Positions 5,925-13,462 of a stretch of 16,885 bases of DNA are shown here, in pieces. This DNA comes from Bdellovibrionales bacterium (GTDB lineage: Bacteria > Bdellovibrionota > Bdellovibrionia > Bdellovibrionales > UBA1609). Numbering within the stretch: position 1 is the stretch's first letter; each line of letters begins with the position of its first letter. Made by a program: the position numbers and the translations under genes. Under the pieces are notes generated by a model, which saw only the letters and a list, made by a program, of their open reading frames with translations, made no database searches and was not told where the DNA came from. Location: positions 1 through 16,885 of the forward strand of contig DAIDJH010000005.1 of the NCBI GenBank assembly GCA_027451425.1, read 5' to 3'.

Positions 5925-6761
5925 ATGCCAATGCGCCCGTCCCGCGCCCAAAGTGGTCAGGCCACAACCGAATATATCTTGCTGCTTGTGGTTGTCGTCG
6001 CGATTATTGGGGGTGGACTTTATCAATTCAACACAGCCTTTCAAAGTTTCGTACAAAGTTACTTTGGCGCTTATCTTGCGTGCCTTCTTGAAACGGGTGA
6101 GCTGCCAAGTTTGGGCGGGCAAGCCAGCCCGCTCAGCGATCCGGGTAGCTGCAACAGTCAGTTTCAAGCGTTCTCTCTAGCGAACGGACGCCCGCTCAAC
6201 CCTGGAGCATCATCGTCGTCAAGTACTGGAAGCGGCGGGCTCAATTCAGCTTCGTCGGGAGCGAACGGCCGGCCAAACGGTAATGGCAACTTAACCATGA
6301 TGCCAATGGGCGGGATGCGCATCACCTTTAGCCAATCGCCAAGCCTCTTTGCCGCAAATCCACCCGGCAGCAATAACGGCAAAAACGGTAAAAAGTCAAG
6401 TGACCAAGATCAGATCGGCGGGGACGCAATCACCAATCTTGAAGGCGGTGACAACGGGCGAATCATTCGCATTCCGTTGAGTGAAAGCGAAGGGTTCAAC
6501 AATTGGGGCGAGGATGACAGCGAAAAAGAGAAAACAAAAATCCTCGTGCATAAGGCGGCTATCGCTAAGGCCCAAAATCCCTCTTCGCACACGCCCCTGA
6601 TTAAAGCTTCACGCACAATCGCATCGGCGCAAAAGCCAGCGTCGATAAGCGGGTTTAGTTTCAGCAATCTGATTCGTTACCTTATTATAGCCGTTATGAT
6701 CATTGCGATTGTTATTTTTATCGGTGGTCAGATCCTGCAAGTCACTAAATCCCTTGAATAA
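5925..6761 (+). CDS. Unusual two-helix Flp-like pseudopilin
   Basis: A 278-aa protein from ATG 5925, with SD GAAGGAG. The leader MPMRPSRAQSG is followed by QATTEYILLLVVVVAII: Gly11 is -1, Glu16 is +5 and Tyr17 is +6, the class III prepilin signature. After this helix comes a Ser/Gly/Asn-rich, low-complexity region (about residues 90-165), an acidic stretch (ESEGFNNWGEDDSEKEK) and then a second hydrophobic helix at about 249-270 (IRYLIIAVMIIAIVIFIGGQIL) close to the C-terminus. Ordinary Flp pilins are 50-80 aa with one helix, so this is a long, bitopic relative that probably stays in the inner membrane after cleavage. It faces away from the tad operon across a shared regulatory region, which suggests a role in that pilus. 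I recognise no family beyond the N-terminus. Confidence 0.8.
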   Translation: MPMRPSRAQSGQATTEYILLLVVVVAIIGGGLYQFNTAFQSFVQSYFGAYLACLLETGELPSLGGQASPLSDPGSCNSQFQAFSLANGRPLNPGASSSSSTGSGGLNSASSGANGRPNGNGNLTMMPMGGMRITFSQSPSLFAANPPGSNNGKNGKKSSDQDQIGGDAITNLEGGDNGRIIRIPLSESEGFNNWGEDDSEKEKTKILVHKAAIAKAQNPSSHTPLIKASRTIASAQKPASISGFSFSNLIRYLIIAVMIIAIVIFIGGQILQVTKSLE

Positions 6762-6846
6762 TTTATACATCCCTCTTTAAATTGTTGAACCATAGTTAAA
6801 AATCGGATTTGCTGGCTTTGGGAAGGTATTTTTCGGGGGGCCATCG
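6762..6846 (+). other. Short intergenic spacer upstream of the DUF2203 gene
   Basis: 85 bp without a clear terminator. TTGAAT (6755-6760), a 17-nt spacer and TTAAAT make a weak sigma-70-like match (4 of 6 in each box). A run of six G (6835-6840) lies 6 nt before the GTG and serves as its SD. Confidence 0.3.
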
Positions 6847-7254
6847 GTGGAAGTCTTCAATTTTTCACGGCAGGGACCTTTTGGTCTCGACGAGGCAACG
6901 GAGCTCGTGCGCATCCTCAATCAAGTCACTCACAAGTACAGCCAGAACGTTAATGATCTGGTTGGAAAGCTCGAGGGCTTGCGGCCGGATGAGCGGCAGG
7001 CCGCAAACGACATCGAAAGACACATACAAAAACTCATCGCCGAGTGGAACAATAAAGTCCGAAAACTCGGGGGCATGCCAAAGGGTTTGTGGCTAGTGGA
7101 CATCGACAACGGCCAGGGGTATTACTGCTGGAAGTATCCAGAAATAAACGTCGAGTATTGGCACGACTACAACAGTGGCTACGCGGGCAGGATCCCCATC
7201 CATGAACATGAAAATCGCACTGGCCCAGATCAACTCTCACGTCGGTCACTTTGA
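6847..7254 (+). CDS. DUF2203 family protein
   Basis: A 135-aa protein from GTG 6847. The N-terminal two thirds is helical (LDEATELVRILNQVTHKYSQ, then an acidic/basic coiled region). The C-terminal core, GGMPKGLWLVDID then YYCWKYPE and YWHDYNSGYAGRIPI (residues 75-118), follows the DUF2203 pattern of a Cys-Trp-Lys, a Trp-His and a Gly-phe/tyr-Ala-Gly-Arg block. The biochemical function of the family is not known. The last 17 residues, after the conserved core, overlap the start of the NAD synthetase gene in another frame by 53 nt and are probably a loose tail. The SD is a G6 run. Transcription with the following genes is likely. Confidence 0.8.
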   Translation: MEVFNFSRQGPFGLDEATELVRILNQVTHKYSQNVNDLVGKLEGLRPDERQAANDIERHIQKLIAEWNNKVRKLGGMPKGLWLVDIDNGQGYYCWKYPEINVEYWHDYNSGYAGRIPIHEHENRTGPDQLSRRSL

Positions 7255-8863
7255 TCTCAACGCCGACAAAATATTAAAGTTTAGCGCGCAAGCAAAGGAT
7301 CTTGGCGCGGATATTATCGCCTTCCCCGAAGCATCGCTTTTTGGCTATCACCCGATGGATCTGCTCGAACGCCCGACCGTTGTTCAAGCGCAAATGAAAG
7401 CGTTAAATCACGTCTGCCGAAGACTGCCTAAAAATATTTTGGTATTATTTGGAGCGTTCACTTTAAATCAACGGCCTTTTGGCAAACCCTATTTCAACTC
7501 CGCCGTCGCCGTTTATAACGGTAAGGTCCGGCTTTTTAATAAAACGCTTCTGCCCACGTACGACGTTTTTGACGACGCCCGGCACATCGAGCCCGGCAAC
7601 GTCACAAAAAACATCATCCGCTTCAAGGGCAAAAAAATTTTGATTACCATTTGTGAAGATATCTGGGCGTGGCCGACGCCAGCCCAAAAACGTACCGACA
7701 AAAACCGTACATCTTTGTACGATGAAAACCCTCTCCAAAAAATTCCCCGCGGGAGTGTGGACCTTGTCTTAAACCTAAGCGCCTCGCCCTTTTTTCAAAA
7801 CAAGTGGCCGCATAGGCTTGCAATGACACAAGCAACCGCCCGCTATTTCAAAGCCCCAATGGTTTATGTCAACATGGTAGGCGGCCAAGACGAGCTTATT
7901 TTTGACGGCGGGAGCTTCGCGCTCAACGAAAAAGGTTCCGTAATCGCGCATAGCCCGCACTTTTGTGAAAATTTGCAGGTTGTCGATTTGAATAGCGTCA
8001 CTGCGCCGGGCCGACCCAAGTTCGCAAAAAAAAGCACCGCGCTTCAAGATACAGAAAGCCTGCACGCAGCCCTTGTTCTTGGCATTCACGATTTTATAAC
8101 TAAAATTGGGTTACGGCACGCGCATCTTGGCTTGAGCGGCGGCATTGATTCAGCCGTTGTCGCATGTCTAGCCGCGGACGCGTTGGGATCAAAAAATGTG
8201 ACGGCCATCGCACTACCCGGCCCTTACAGCGCCCCAGAAAGCCTGTCTCTTTCTAAAACTCTGGCGCAAAATCTTGGCCTTGAATTTAAGGTTATTGACG
8301 TTAATAAGGAATATGCCCTTATTTCTGATGCCTTAAAAACTAAACTTGCCATTACCGAATTTGGCACCGTTCACGAAAATTTGCAGGCCCGCATCCGGGG
8401 AATGCTGCTCATGGCATTTGCCAATGCTGAAAACTCATTGCTCCTTAATACCACGAACAAATCGGAGATGGCGGCGGGCTACGGCACACTCTACGGCGAC
8501 ATGTGCGGGGGCCTCTCGGTCATTGGCGATCTTCTAAAACGCAACGTTTATCAATTGGCTCGGTACTATAATCGCGAGCGCGAAATTATTCCGCAGCAAA
8601 TTATCGATCGCCCGCCGAGCGCCGAACTCCGCCCTCAACAACGCGATACGGACACTCTCCCGCCATACGATGAGCTCGACGACAGCGTTGTTCGCCTTGT
8701 TGAAAAATCTTTGGCCGCGAGGTCACCCGCTGATCGCTTTTTACTAAAGGCTTTAATGCGAAATGAATTCAAACGTTGGCAGTCTCCGCCCATATTGAAG
8801 GTTCGCGCTCACTCATTCGGTCAGGGGCGGCGCATGCCTATTGCCAACTTCGCGGTTTTTTAA
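7202..8863 (+). CDS. nadE: Glutamine-dependent NAD+ synthetase
   Basis: A 553-aa two-domain enzyme that makes NAD+ from nicotinate adenine dinucleotide, ATP and glutamine. Residues 1-270 are a nitrilase-type glutaminase with the catalytic triad Glu43 (FPEAS), Lys114 (NKTLLP) and Cys151 (TICEDIW). The synthetase domain starts near 285 and has the PP-loop SGGIDS at 312-317, then TTNKSEMAAGYGTLYGD and PSAELRPQQRDTDTLPPYDELD, all standard for NadE. All catalytic residues are present and the length is normal for the bacterial two-domain form. I chose ATG 7202 (MNMKIALAQ). ATG 7208 is also possible, while an upstream GTG or TTG frame would add non-conserved residues. A GGCAGGA SD lies in the DUF2203 tail. 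Confidence 0.96.
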   Translation: MNMKIALAQINSHVGHFDLNADKILKFSAQAKDLGADIIAFPEASLFGYHPMDLLERPTVVQAQMKALNHVCRRLPKNILVLFGAFTLNQRPFGKPYFNSAVAVYNGKVRLFNKTLLPTYDVFDDARHIEPGNVTKNIIRFKGKKILITICEDIWAWPTPAQKRTDKNRTSLYDENPLQKIPRGSVDLVLNLSASPFFQNKWPHRLAMTQATARYFKAPMVYVNMVGGQDELIFDGGSFALNEKGSVIAHSPHFCENLQVVDLNSVTAPGRPKFAKKSTALQDTESLHAALVLGIHDFITKIGLRHAHLGLSGGIDSAVVACLAADALGSKNVTAIALPGPYSAPESLSLSKTLAQNLGLEFKVIDVNKEYALISDALKTKLAITEFGTVHENLQARIRGMLLMAFANAENSLLLNTTNKSEMAAGYGTLYGDMCGGLSVIGDLLKRNVYQLARYYNREREIIPQQIIDRPPSAELRPQQRDTDTLPPYDELDDSVVRLVEKSLAARSPADRFLLKALMRNEFKRWQSPPILKVRAHSFGQGRRMPIANFAVF

Positions 8864-8864
8864 G

Positions 8865-9521
8865 ATGAGTTTGGGCGCGTGTTTTGAAAAGACCTCTCGC
8901 GAGCAAACCGGTCTAATTGCACTGATCTCAGTCTTCATCGCAGCCCTTATCACATCCACACTGATCGGCTCAAAACTCATCGTCATAGGACCGCTCACTC
9001 TATCAGCGGGCATTATCGTCTTTCCGTTTACATTCTTAAGCCTTGACGTGATTGCCGATTGCTTTGGTCGGGCCACCGCTAACAGGGCTATTCAAATCAG
9101 CATCGCCATCCAACTGTTCGTCATATTTTTTGTTTGGCTTGGCGGGGCCCTGCCAACATCGCCGCTTCGACCTCTTGGTGATGCCTACAGTAAAATGTTT
9201 TCACTCGCTCCACGAATGGTTCTTGCCTCGATCATGGCGTTCTTCGTCTCTCAGGTGTTTGACGTTGCAATTTTTTTGGCGGTTAAGAAAAAAACCGGCG
9301 GCAAATACCTCTGGCTTCGCACAAATGCCGCGACTCTTGTCTCTCAACTTATTGATACGGCCGTCTTTTCAACAGTGTTTTTGGCGGGAGTTCTCCCCGC
9401 TTATGAGATTGTCAAAGCCGGCGCCACAGTTTATTGCGCAAAGGTGATTTTGGGGTTAATCAACACCCCGTTTGTTTATCTCGGCCGGCAATTCATACGA
9501 GGTAGAAATGTTCACCACTGA
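8865..9521 (+). CDS. yhhQ: YhhQ/VUT-family transporter, queuosine-precursor type
   Basis: A 218-aa polytopic membrane protein with about six helices. It starts at ATG 8865, one base after the nadE stop, with no clear SD, so translation is probably coupled. Conserved family blocks are visible: FPFTFLSLDVIADCFGR (the FPxTFLxxDxxxExxG region), FFVSQVFDVAIF and WLRTNAATLVSQLIDTAVF. In E. coli, YhhQ imports 7-deazaguanine precursors (preQ0/preQ1) for queuosine. No queuosine biosynthesis gene is in this window, so substrate identity rests on the family alone. The family call is firm; the exact substrate is inferred. Confidence 0.85.
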   Translation: MSLGACFEKTSREQTGLIALISVFIAALITSTLIGSKLIVIGPLTLSAGIIVFPFTFLSLDVIADCFGRATANRAIQISIAIQLFVIFFVWLGGALPTSPLRPLGDAYSKMFSLAPRMVLASIMAFFVSQVFDVAIFLAVKKKTGGKYLWLRTNAATLVSQLIDTAVFSTVFLAGVLPAYEIVKAGATVYCAKVILGLINTPFVYLGRQFIRGRNVHH

Positions 9522-10239
9522 AGGTGTGAAAACGCGTATCTTTAAATTGGATGAGCCCGTTCTTGATTTCATCATTGAAGTTTTTCAGGCGCGAAGTTCA
9601 CCCGGCACGCTCAAAGAAAATGATGTCCTGTGCATCACCTCTAAAATCGTCTCGCTCAGCGAAAGCCGAATTATTCCCAGGCATGCGATCGGGAAAAGGG
9701 ATCTCATAAAAAAAGAAGCCGATATTTATTTAGCAGATGGACCTTTTGACGTTTCACTCACCATTAAGCATGGCTTAATGATTCCGTCCGCCGGAATCGA
9801 TGAATCCAACGCCGATGGAGATTTTTATATACTATATCCAACCGACCCATTCGCGAGCGCGCGAAAAATTTGCGACGGCCTTAAGGCGCGTCTTGGCATC
9901 AAGAATCTTGGCGTTATCTTGACGGATTCGCACACCCAACCTCTGCGTCGAGGCGTGTCCGGTATTGCGCTCTCTTATTGGGGATTTGAGGGAGTCAAAA
10001 ATTATGCCGGCAAACCGGATCTCTTTGGGCGAAGTCTAAAGTACACGTCAGTCCACGCCGCCGACGCGCTTGCAACGGCCGCCGTTTTTGAAATGGGCGA
10101 ATCAAGTGAGGCAAAGTGTTTGGCTGTTATTCGCGGAGCCAACATTAGTTTTTGCGATAAGATTGATCCACGCGAGGGGTTGATCGCGCCAGAGAACGAT
10201 CTTTATTTTTCTTTATATAAGAGTCAGATCAAGCAGTAG
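9508..10239 (+). CDS. CofE-like gamma-glutamyl ligase (F420_ligase family)
   Basis: A 243-aa protein from ATG 9508, with SD GAGGTA, overlapping the transporter gene by 14 nt. Family features include CITSKIVSLSES, AGIDESNADG, the ILTDSHTQPLRRGVSGIALSYWG block and FGRSLKYTSVHAADALATAA, which correspond to the substrate- and metal-binding parts of CofE. CofE adds glutamate to coenzyme F420-0, but no F420 biosynthesis gene is seen here and many bacteria without F420 have such homologues, often annotated as folate-related glutamate ligases. The true acceptor is therefore unknown. Its 3' end overlaps the convergent exonuclease gene by 27 nt. Confidence 0.8.
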   Translation: MFTTEGVKTRIFKLDEPVLDFIIEVFQARSSPGTLKENDVLCITSKIVSLSESRIIPRHAIGKRDLIKKEADIYLADGPFDVSLTIKHGLMIPSAGIDESNADGDFYILYPTDPFASARKICDGLKARLGIKNLGVILTDSHTQPLRRGVSGIALSYWGFEGVKNYAGKPDLFGRSLKYTSVHAADALATAAVFEMGESSEAKCLAVIRGANISFCDKIDPREGLIAPENDLYFSLYKSQIKQ

Positions 10240-10833
10240 CTGTTTTGGCTTCGGTGTAATTTGCGGAAAACGCAATTCTGTTTTACCGGAAATCGCCACC
10301 AGGTTTTCAATCGGCGGCAAAGTCCAGCCGCCCGACATTTTTTCAATTAATCGAATAAAAAGCTGGCCGCAATAGGTGGCGTCCTCTTCGGCTCGGTGAA
10401 AATTCATCGATGGAATTTCGAGATGATGCACCAAAGTACCAAGTTTATAATTCGGTAGCCCCGGCATAATTTTTCTGGCCATGTTGCAGGAGTCAAGGAC
10501 GACTCCCTTAGGAGCTGGCGCTTCGAGGCGAATAACAGCGGATGCTAAAAATTGAAAATCGAAGTTCGCATTGTGCGCGACCAAAATATCATCGCCGCAA
10601 AACTCTGCAAAAGCAGGCAATATTCGATCAATTGTGGGTTTGCCCTGGACCATGTCTGTTGTAATACCGTTCACTCTTGACGCCGCTTCGGGCATTTCCA
10701 CGCCTGGATCAATGAGCGTACAGAAGTGAGCCTCCGGTTCGCCATTAACAAAGCGAATAGCGCCAATTTCTACAATGCGGTCGACTCCCGCTATAAAACC
10801 AGTAGTTTCAAGATCGAAGCTAACAAATCTCAT
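10213..10833 (-). CDS. DEDDh 3'-5' exonuclease (DNA polymerase III epsilon-like)
   Basis: A 206-aa protein. The four acidic residues and the His of the DEDDh fold are visible: Asp7 and Glu9 in SFDLETTG, Asp in LVAHNANFDFQF, and the HRAEEDA motif. VNGITTDMV is the usual ExoII-side loop of DnaQ-type proteins. Length fits a stand-alone exonuclease, either a DnaQ homologue or a repair/RNA exonuclease. There is no polymerase-binding tail beyond about residue 180 that I can recognise. The ATG has no SD, and the nearest promoter would place transcription start at about the ATG itself. It is divergent from the ferredoxin gene (53 nt apart) and convergent with the CofE-like gene. Confidence 0.9.
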   Translation of the reverse strand: MRFVSFDLETTGFIAGVDRIVEIGAIRFVNGEPEAHFCTLIDPGVEMPEAASRVNGITTDMVQGKPTIDRILPAFAEFCGDDILVAHNANFDFQFLASAVIRLEAPAPKGVVLDSCNMARKIMPGLPNYKLGTLVHHLEIPSMNFHRAEEDATYCGQLFIRLIEKMSGGWTLPPIENLVAISGKTELRFPQITPKPKQLLLDLTLI

Positions 10834-10841
10834 CGAGATTT

Positions 10842-10870
10842 AGTAAAGTATTAAAACTACGGCATTTCAA
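10842..10870 (-). promoter_or_regulatory. Sigma-70-like promoter for the exonuclease gene
   Basis: On the minus strand TTGAAA (10870-10865), a 17-nt spacer and TTTACT (10847-10842) match the consensus at 5 of 6 and 4 of 6 bases. Transcription would begin near 10835, only about 2 nt before the ATG at 10833, which would make a nearly leaderless message and fits the absence of an SD. Confidence 0.45.
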
Positions 10871-10886
10871 ACAAAAATTGAGGTTC

Positions 10887-11210
10887 ATGCGTGTCCTGAT
10901 GGGTTGCGTATATTTCTTGCCTGCTGAACAAGAGTGCACCATAAAAAATGAACAATCTGTTCTAGAACTCGCCCTTCGGCACAAAATAGATCTTGACCAT
11001 TCGTGTGGGGGGTCGGGCAGCTGCGGAACATGCCGAGTGTTTCTAGATTGGCGTGACAATTCTAAATCGTCGACCGCGGTCGTCGCTCCCCCGCGCGGCG
11101 ACGTCGAGGCGGCAATGGCAGAAGATCGGGAGTTTGCCCCGAATGAACGACTTGCCTGTCAAATCGAACCAAATGATGGAATGATCATCACCGTCCCCGA
11201 ATATACATAG
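10887..11210 (+). CDS. [2Fe-2S] ferredoxin, adrenodoxin/Isc-like
   Basis: A 107-aa protein from ATG 10887. The cluster ligands are Cys40, Cys46 and Cys49 in DHSCGGSGSCGTC, plus Cys91 in RLACQ, the C-x5-C-x2-C-xn-C pattern of plant/vertebrate-type ferredoxins. The spacing between Cys49 and Cys91 is 41 residues, longer than the 35 of E. coli Fdx, with the extra residues in the DWRDNSKSSTAVVAPPRG loop. The acidic EAAMAEDREFAPNERLAC helix before the last Cys is typical of Isc-type ferredoxins. It likely supplies electrons to a redox or Fe-S assembly partner; no isc gene is present here. An in-frame ATG at 10899 is also possible. The 3' end overlaps a convergent gene by 23 nt. Confidence 0.9.
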   Translation: MRVLMGCVYFLPAEQECTIKNEQSVLELALRHKIDLDHSCGGSGSCGTCRVFLDWRDNSKSSTAVVAPPRGDVEAAMAEDREFAPNERLACQIEPNDGMIITVPEYT

Positions 11211-12414
11211 GGTTAGTTAAAATCCAGTCAATCCACTTCGCACCATCTGGCCACGGGAGAGACACGCGAAGCCGAACGAGCGCGCGGTAAACGCCTGGTG
11301 ATTGGATTGGGATTCGCGCATGAACGTCAGTCGAGGTCGCAAATTGCTGGCCATCCTTATATAAAATAGTCTGAAATGGCACGAGAGGTTCGTCTGGCAA
11401 ATTAACGACATAGACAAGTCCCGGCGAAATTTTAGCCTCGCTACCAAGCGGAATAACTTTGTTTTTCTCCAAACCATAGGCGGTAAATCCGCGCGGATTA
11501 GCAAGTATATCGAGGCTAAAATAGAACTGCCCGTGGCGAAGCGCTTCAGATATTTTTTGTCTGTCCGCAGCCGCCTGACCCGTCAGCTCAGAACGAATCA
11601 AAACGTGATTTTTTACGATTGAAAATAATGTCTCATAGCTCGGGACGGCCCAATAGTGGTGCCCCCACAAACGAATCTTGGCGTCGGCATCGGTCCCCGC
11701 AAAACCAAGAGTTGGCTGCTTCGAATTGAGTCGATCCCAAAGAGTAATTTCCTGATCCGCACTCGAGCGAATAAAGAGCCGCAAATACGCAAGTGTCGAA
11801 TTGTAGGGATAAATCGCAAGACTCCAAAAAAACGCTCCCTTAGAGCGCAACCAGTGCTCTTGCCATAGCGACTTCAAGTTATAAACTTCGATTCCATCAA
11901 GCCCCGGCGGGAAATCACCATCCCAGTGATAGCCACTGTTATATGGGCGTGAGAGAATCAGAAGCCCCGCGCTACGGTTACGGTCAGCTGTCGACAGTAA
12001 GTCTGCAAAAGCCGTTTGTGAACGGCCCGGTCCTTGTAAATGATCAATTGTTTTTTCGTCGAAATTCAGCAACAACGCATCGAGGTAGTTGTACGCGCCG
12101 CCAACAAATACAAGCACGCGATCAAAATACCGATTGAGGCTTAAATCCGGCTTAAAATCATTCAGGTCATTAAGGACCAAAAAATCTAAGTGATCGGCGG
12201 TTGCCGCTTGCGTAATGGTCGATATATCACCGCTCCCCGTACTTTTCTTCGTGTGAACGTCGATCACCCCAGCATAATCGTAAAATAATTTTTGTTCTGT
12301 CGCGCGAGAAGGCGTCTCAGGAGCGAATGCCTCAAGCGTCCACTGACTGACAAAAATCCCATAGGCAACATGAAGAAAGCCAAGAAATAAAAATGCGTAA
12401 ATTACTTTTCGCAT
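11188..12414 (-). CDS. Degenerate PHP-domain-like protein, membrane-anchored or exported
   Basis: A 408-aa protein with an N-terminal hydrophobic segment (about residues 4-22, VIYAFLFLGFLHVAYGIFV), a signal anchor or signal peptide. The body resembles PHP-type metal hydrolases of the polymerase/histidinol-phosphatase superfamily: GVIDVHTKKSTGSGDISTI with A..DHLDFLVLND, then GLDGIEVYN at 172-179 and FAGTDADAK at 238-246. Several ligands are altered. The first HxH is DVH54, the usual TDH is NDL84, and the GSDAH motif reads GTDADA. It may therefore be a pseudoenzyme or use a different metal set. The C-terminal 90 residues look like a beta-rich add-on domain. It follows the rodZ-like gene by 40 nt and is probably the last gene of that operon. 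Confidence 0.6.
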   Translation of the reverse strand: MRKVIYAFLFLGFLHVAYGIFVSQWTLEAFAPETPSRATEQKLFYDYAGVIDVHTKKSTGSGDISTITQAATADHLDFLVLNDLNDFKPDLSLNRYFDRVLVFVGGAYNYLDALLLNFDEKTIDHLQGPGRSQTAFADLLSTADRNRSAGLLILSRPYNSGYHWDGDFPPGLDGIEVYNLKSLWQEHWLRSKGAFFWSLAIYPYNSTLAYLRLFIRSSADQEITLWDRLNSKQPTLGFAGTDADAKIRLWGHHYWAVPSYETLFSIVKNHVLIRSELTGQAAADRQKISEALRHGQFYFSLDILANPRGFTAYGLEKNKVIPLGSEAKISPGLVYVVNLPDEPLVPFQTILYKDGQQFATSTDVHARIPIQSPGVYRALVRLRVSLPWPDGAKWIDWILTNPMYIRGR

Positions 12415-12454
12415 CTAAGCTCTGTTCGATGCCTGGATCACGGGCGCGCACTCC

Positions 12455-13462
12455 TCAAGGGTACTTTAGCTTAATGGGTTTGCCGAGTTGCCCTGGCACA
12501 CCACGATCGCGACCATTGCGGATAACGTTGATCATACCGCCGTCGCTGACATCGACCTCGATCGAATCGTCTGCCTTAATGGTATGCACGGCTTGCGGCA
12601 TAAGGTGAATTTTTTGCGGAGACTTTTTTCCCACACGGACCGTCACGTCGACGTTATCAAGCGCCTCAATAATTATCTCTTGTTGCGGATGGGGCTTTTT
12701 AACCACCGATTTCGCCGGTGGGGCGGCACCCGTCGGTGCCTTTGCTATGGGCGGAGTTTTCACTTTTACCGGCGCGGACTTCGGCGGAGTTCTCGCTTTG
12801 GCAGTCGGGCTTGCCGCAGCAGTTGGTCTTTCACCTACAACACCAGTTACCTTTGCCGTCGTCGCCGGCGTTGCCGAGATTGGCGGCGTCGCCGTCGTCG
12901 CGTGCTCGGCACCTGGGGCATGCTCCAATGTGGTTTCAACAAGCGCTGTGGCCCGATTTTGCGGCAAATTTGCCGGCGGAGGCGTTACCGCCGTAGTGGC
13001 GGGCGTGATTTTTTCGCGCTCATATTTGTCTTTCAATTTTTTTACAAAAATAATGAGCCCAACTAATATAAAAATGACAGCAAAGATCCCGACTCGCGAT
13101 GCAATAGACGGCTCTCCGTACGAAGATTTACTAGGCGAAGCCGACGGTGGCTTAGATTCACCGGGTGCGCCCTCACTTTCGTGCCGCTCACGTCCGCTAT
13201 CCGTTCGCAAATCGCTGTAGGCGGCAAGGATCGGTTCGGCATCAATTTTCAAATAAGCTGCATAGGAGCGAATGAACCCTCGGGCGAAGGATTTCGCCGG
13301 CAACATGTTGCGATCACCTTCTTCGAGGGCTTTTAAAACCTTCGCATTAATTTTTGTTGCGATCGCGACATCTTGAATTGAAAGACCGAGACGCTCGCGC
13401 GATGCACGAAGCTCTTCTCCAGGATTTTTTTGTACAATGTTTTTTGTATCAGCATCGGTCAT
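12455..13462 (-). CDS. rodZ: RodZ-like HTH membrane protein
   Basis: A 335-aa protein with the RodZ layout. A cytoplasmic HTH_25-type domain at residues 15-75 (GEELRASRERLGLSIQDVA) is followed by a basic/acidic linker, one membrane helix at 124-140 (VGIFAVIFILVGLIIFV), a long Ala/Pro/Thr/Lys-rich periplasmic linker (about 150-255), and a C-terminal DUF4115-like beta domain (DVTVRVGKKSPQKIHL, then GMINVIRNGRDRGVPG and KLKYP). RodZ links MreB to the cell-wall elongation machine in rod-shaped bacteria. The start overlaps the upstream TPR gene stop as ATGA. The low-complexity linker explains the long open frames on the opposite strand. The function is inferred from architecture and operon position. 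Confidence 0.85.
   Translation of the reverse strand: MTDADTKNIVQKNPGEELRASRERLGLSIQDVAIATKINAKVLKALEEGDRNMLPAKSFARGFIRSYAAYLKIDAEPILAAYSDLRTDSGRERHESEGAPGESKPPSASPSKSSYGEPSIASRVGIFAVIFILVGLIIFVKKLKDKYEREKITPATTAVTPPPANLPQNRATALVETTLEHAPGAEHATTATPPISATPATTAKVTGVVGERPTAAASPTAKARTPPKSAPVKVKTPPIAKAPTGAAPPAKSVVKKPHPQQEIIIEALDNVDVTVRVGKKSPQKIHLMPQAVHTIKADDSIEVDVSDGGMINVIRNGRDRGVPGQLGKPIKLKYP

Noticed and set aside
12488..13220. Long plus-strand open frames of 157-192 codons opposite the RodZ-like gene
   Set aside because: They mirror the Ala/Pro-rich linker codons on the other strand, have Arg/Gly- or Ala/Val-biased composition, and show no SD or domain.
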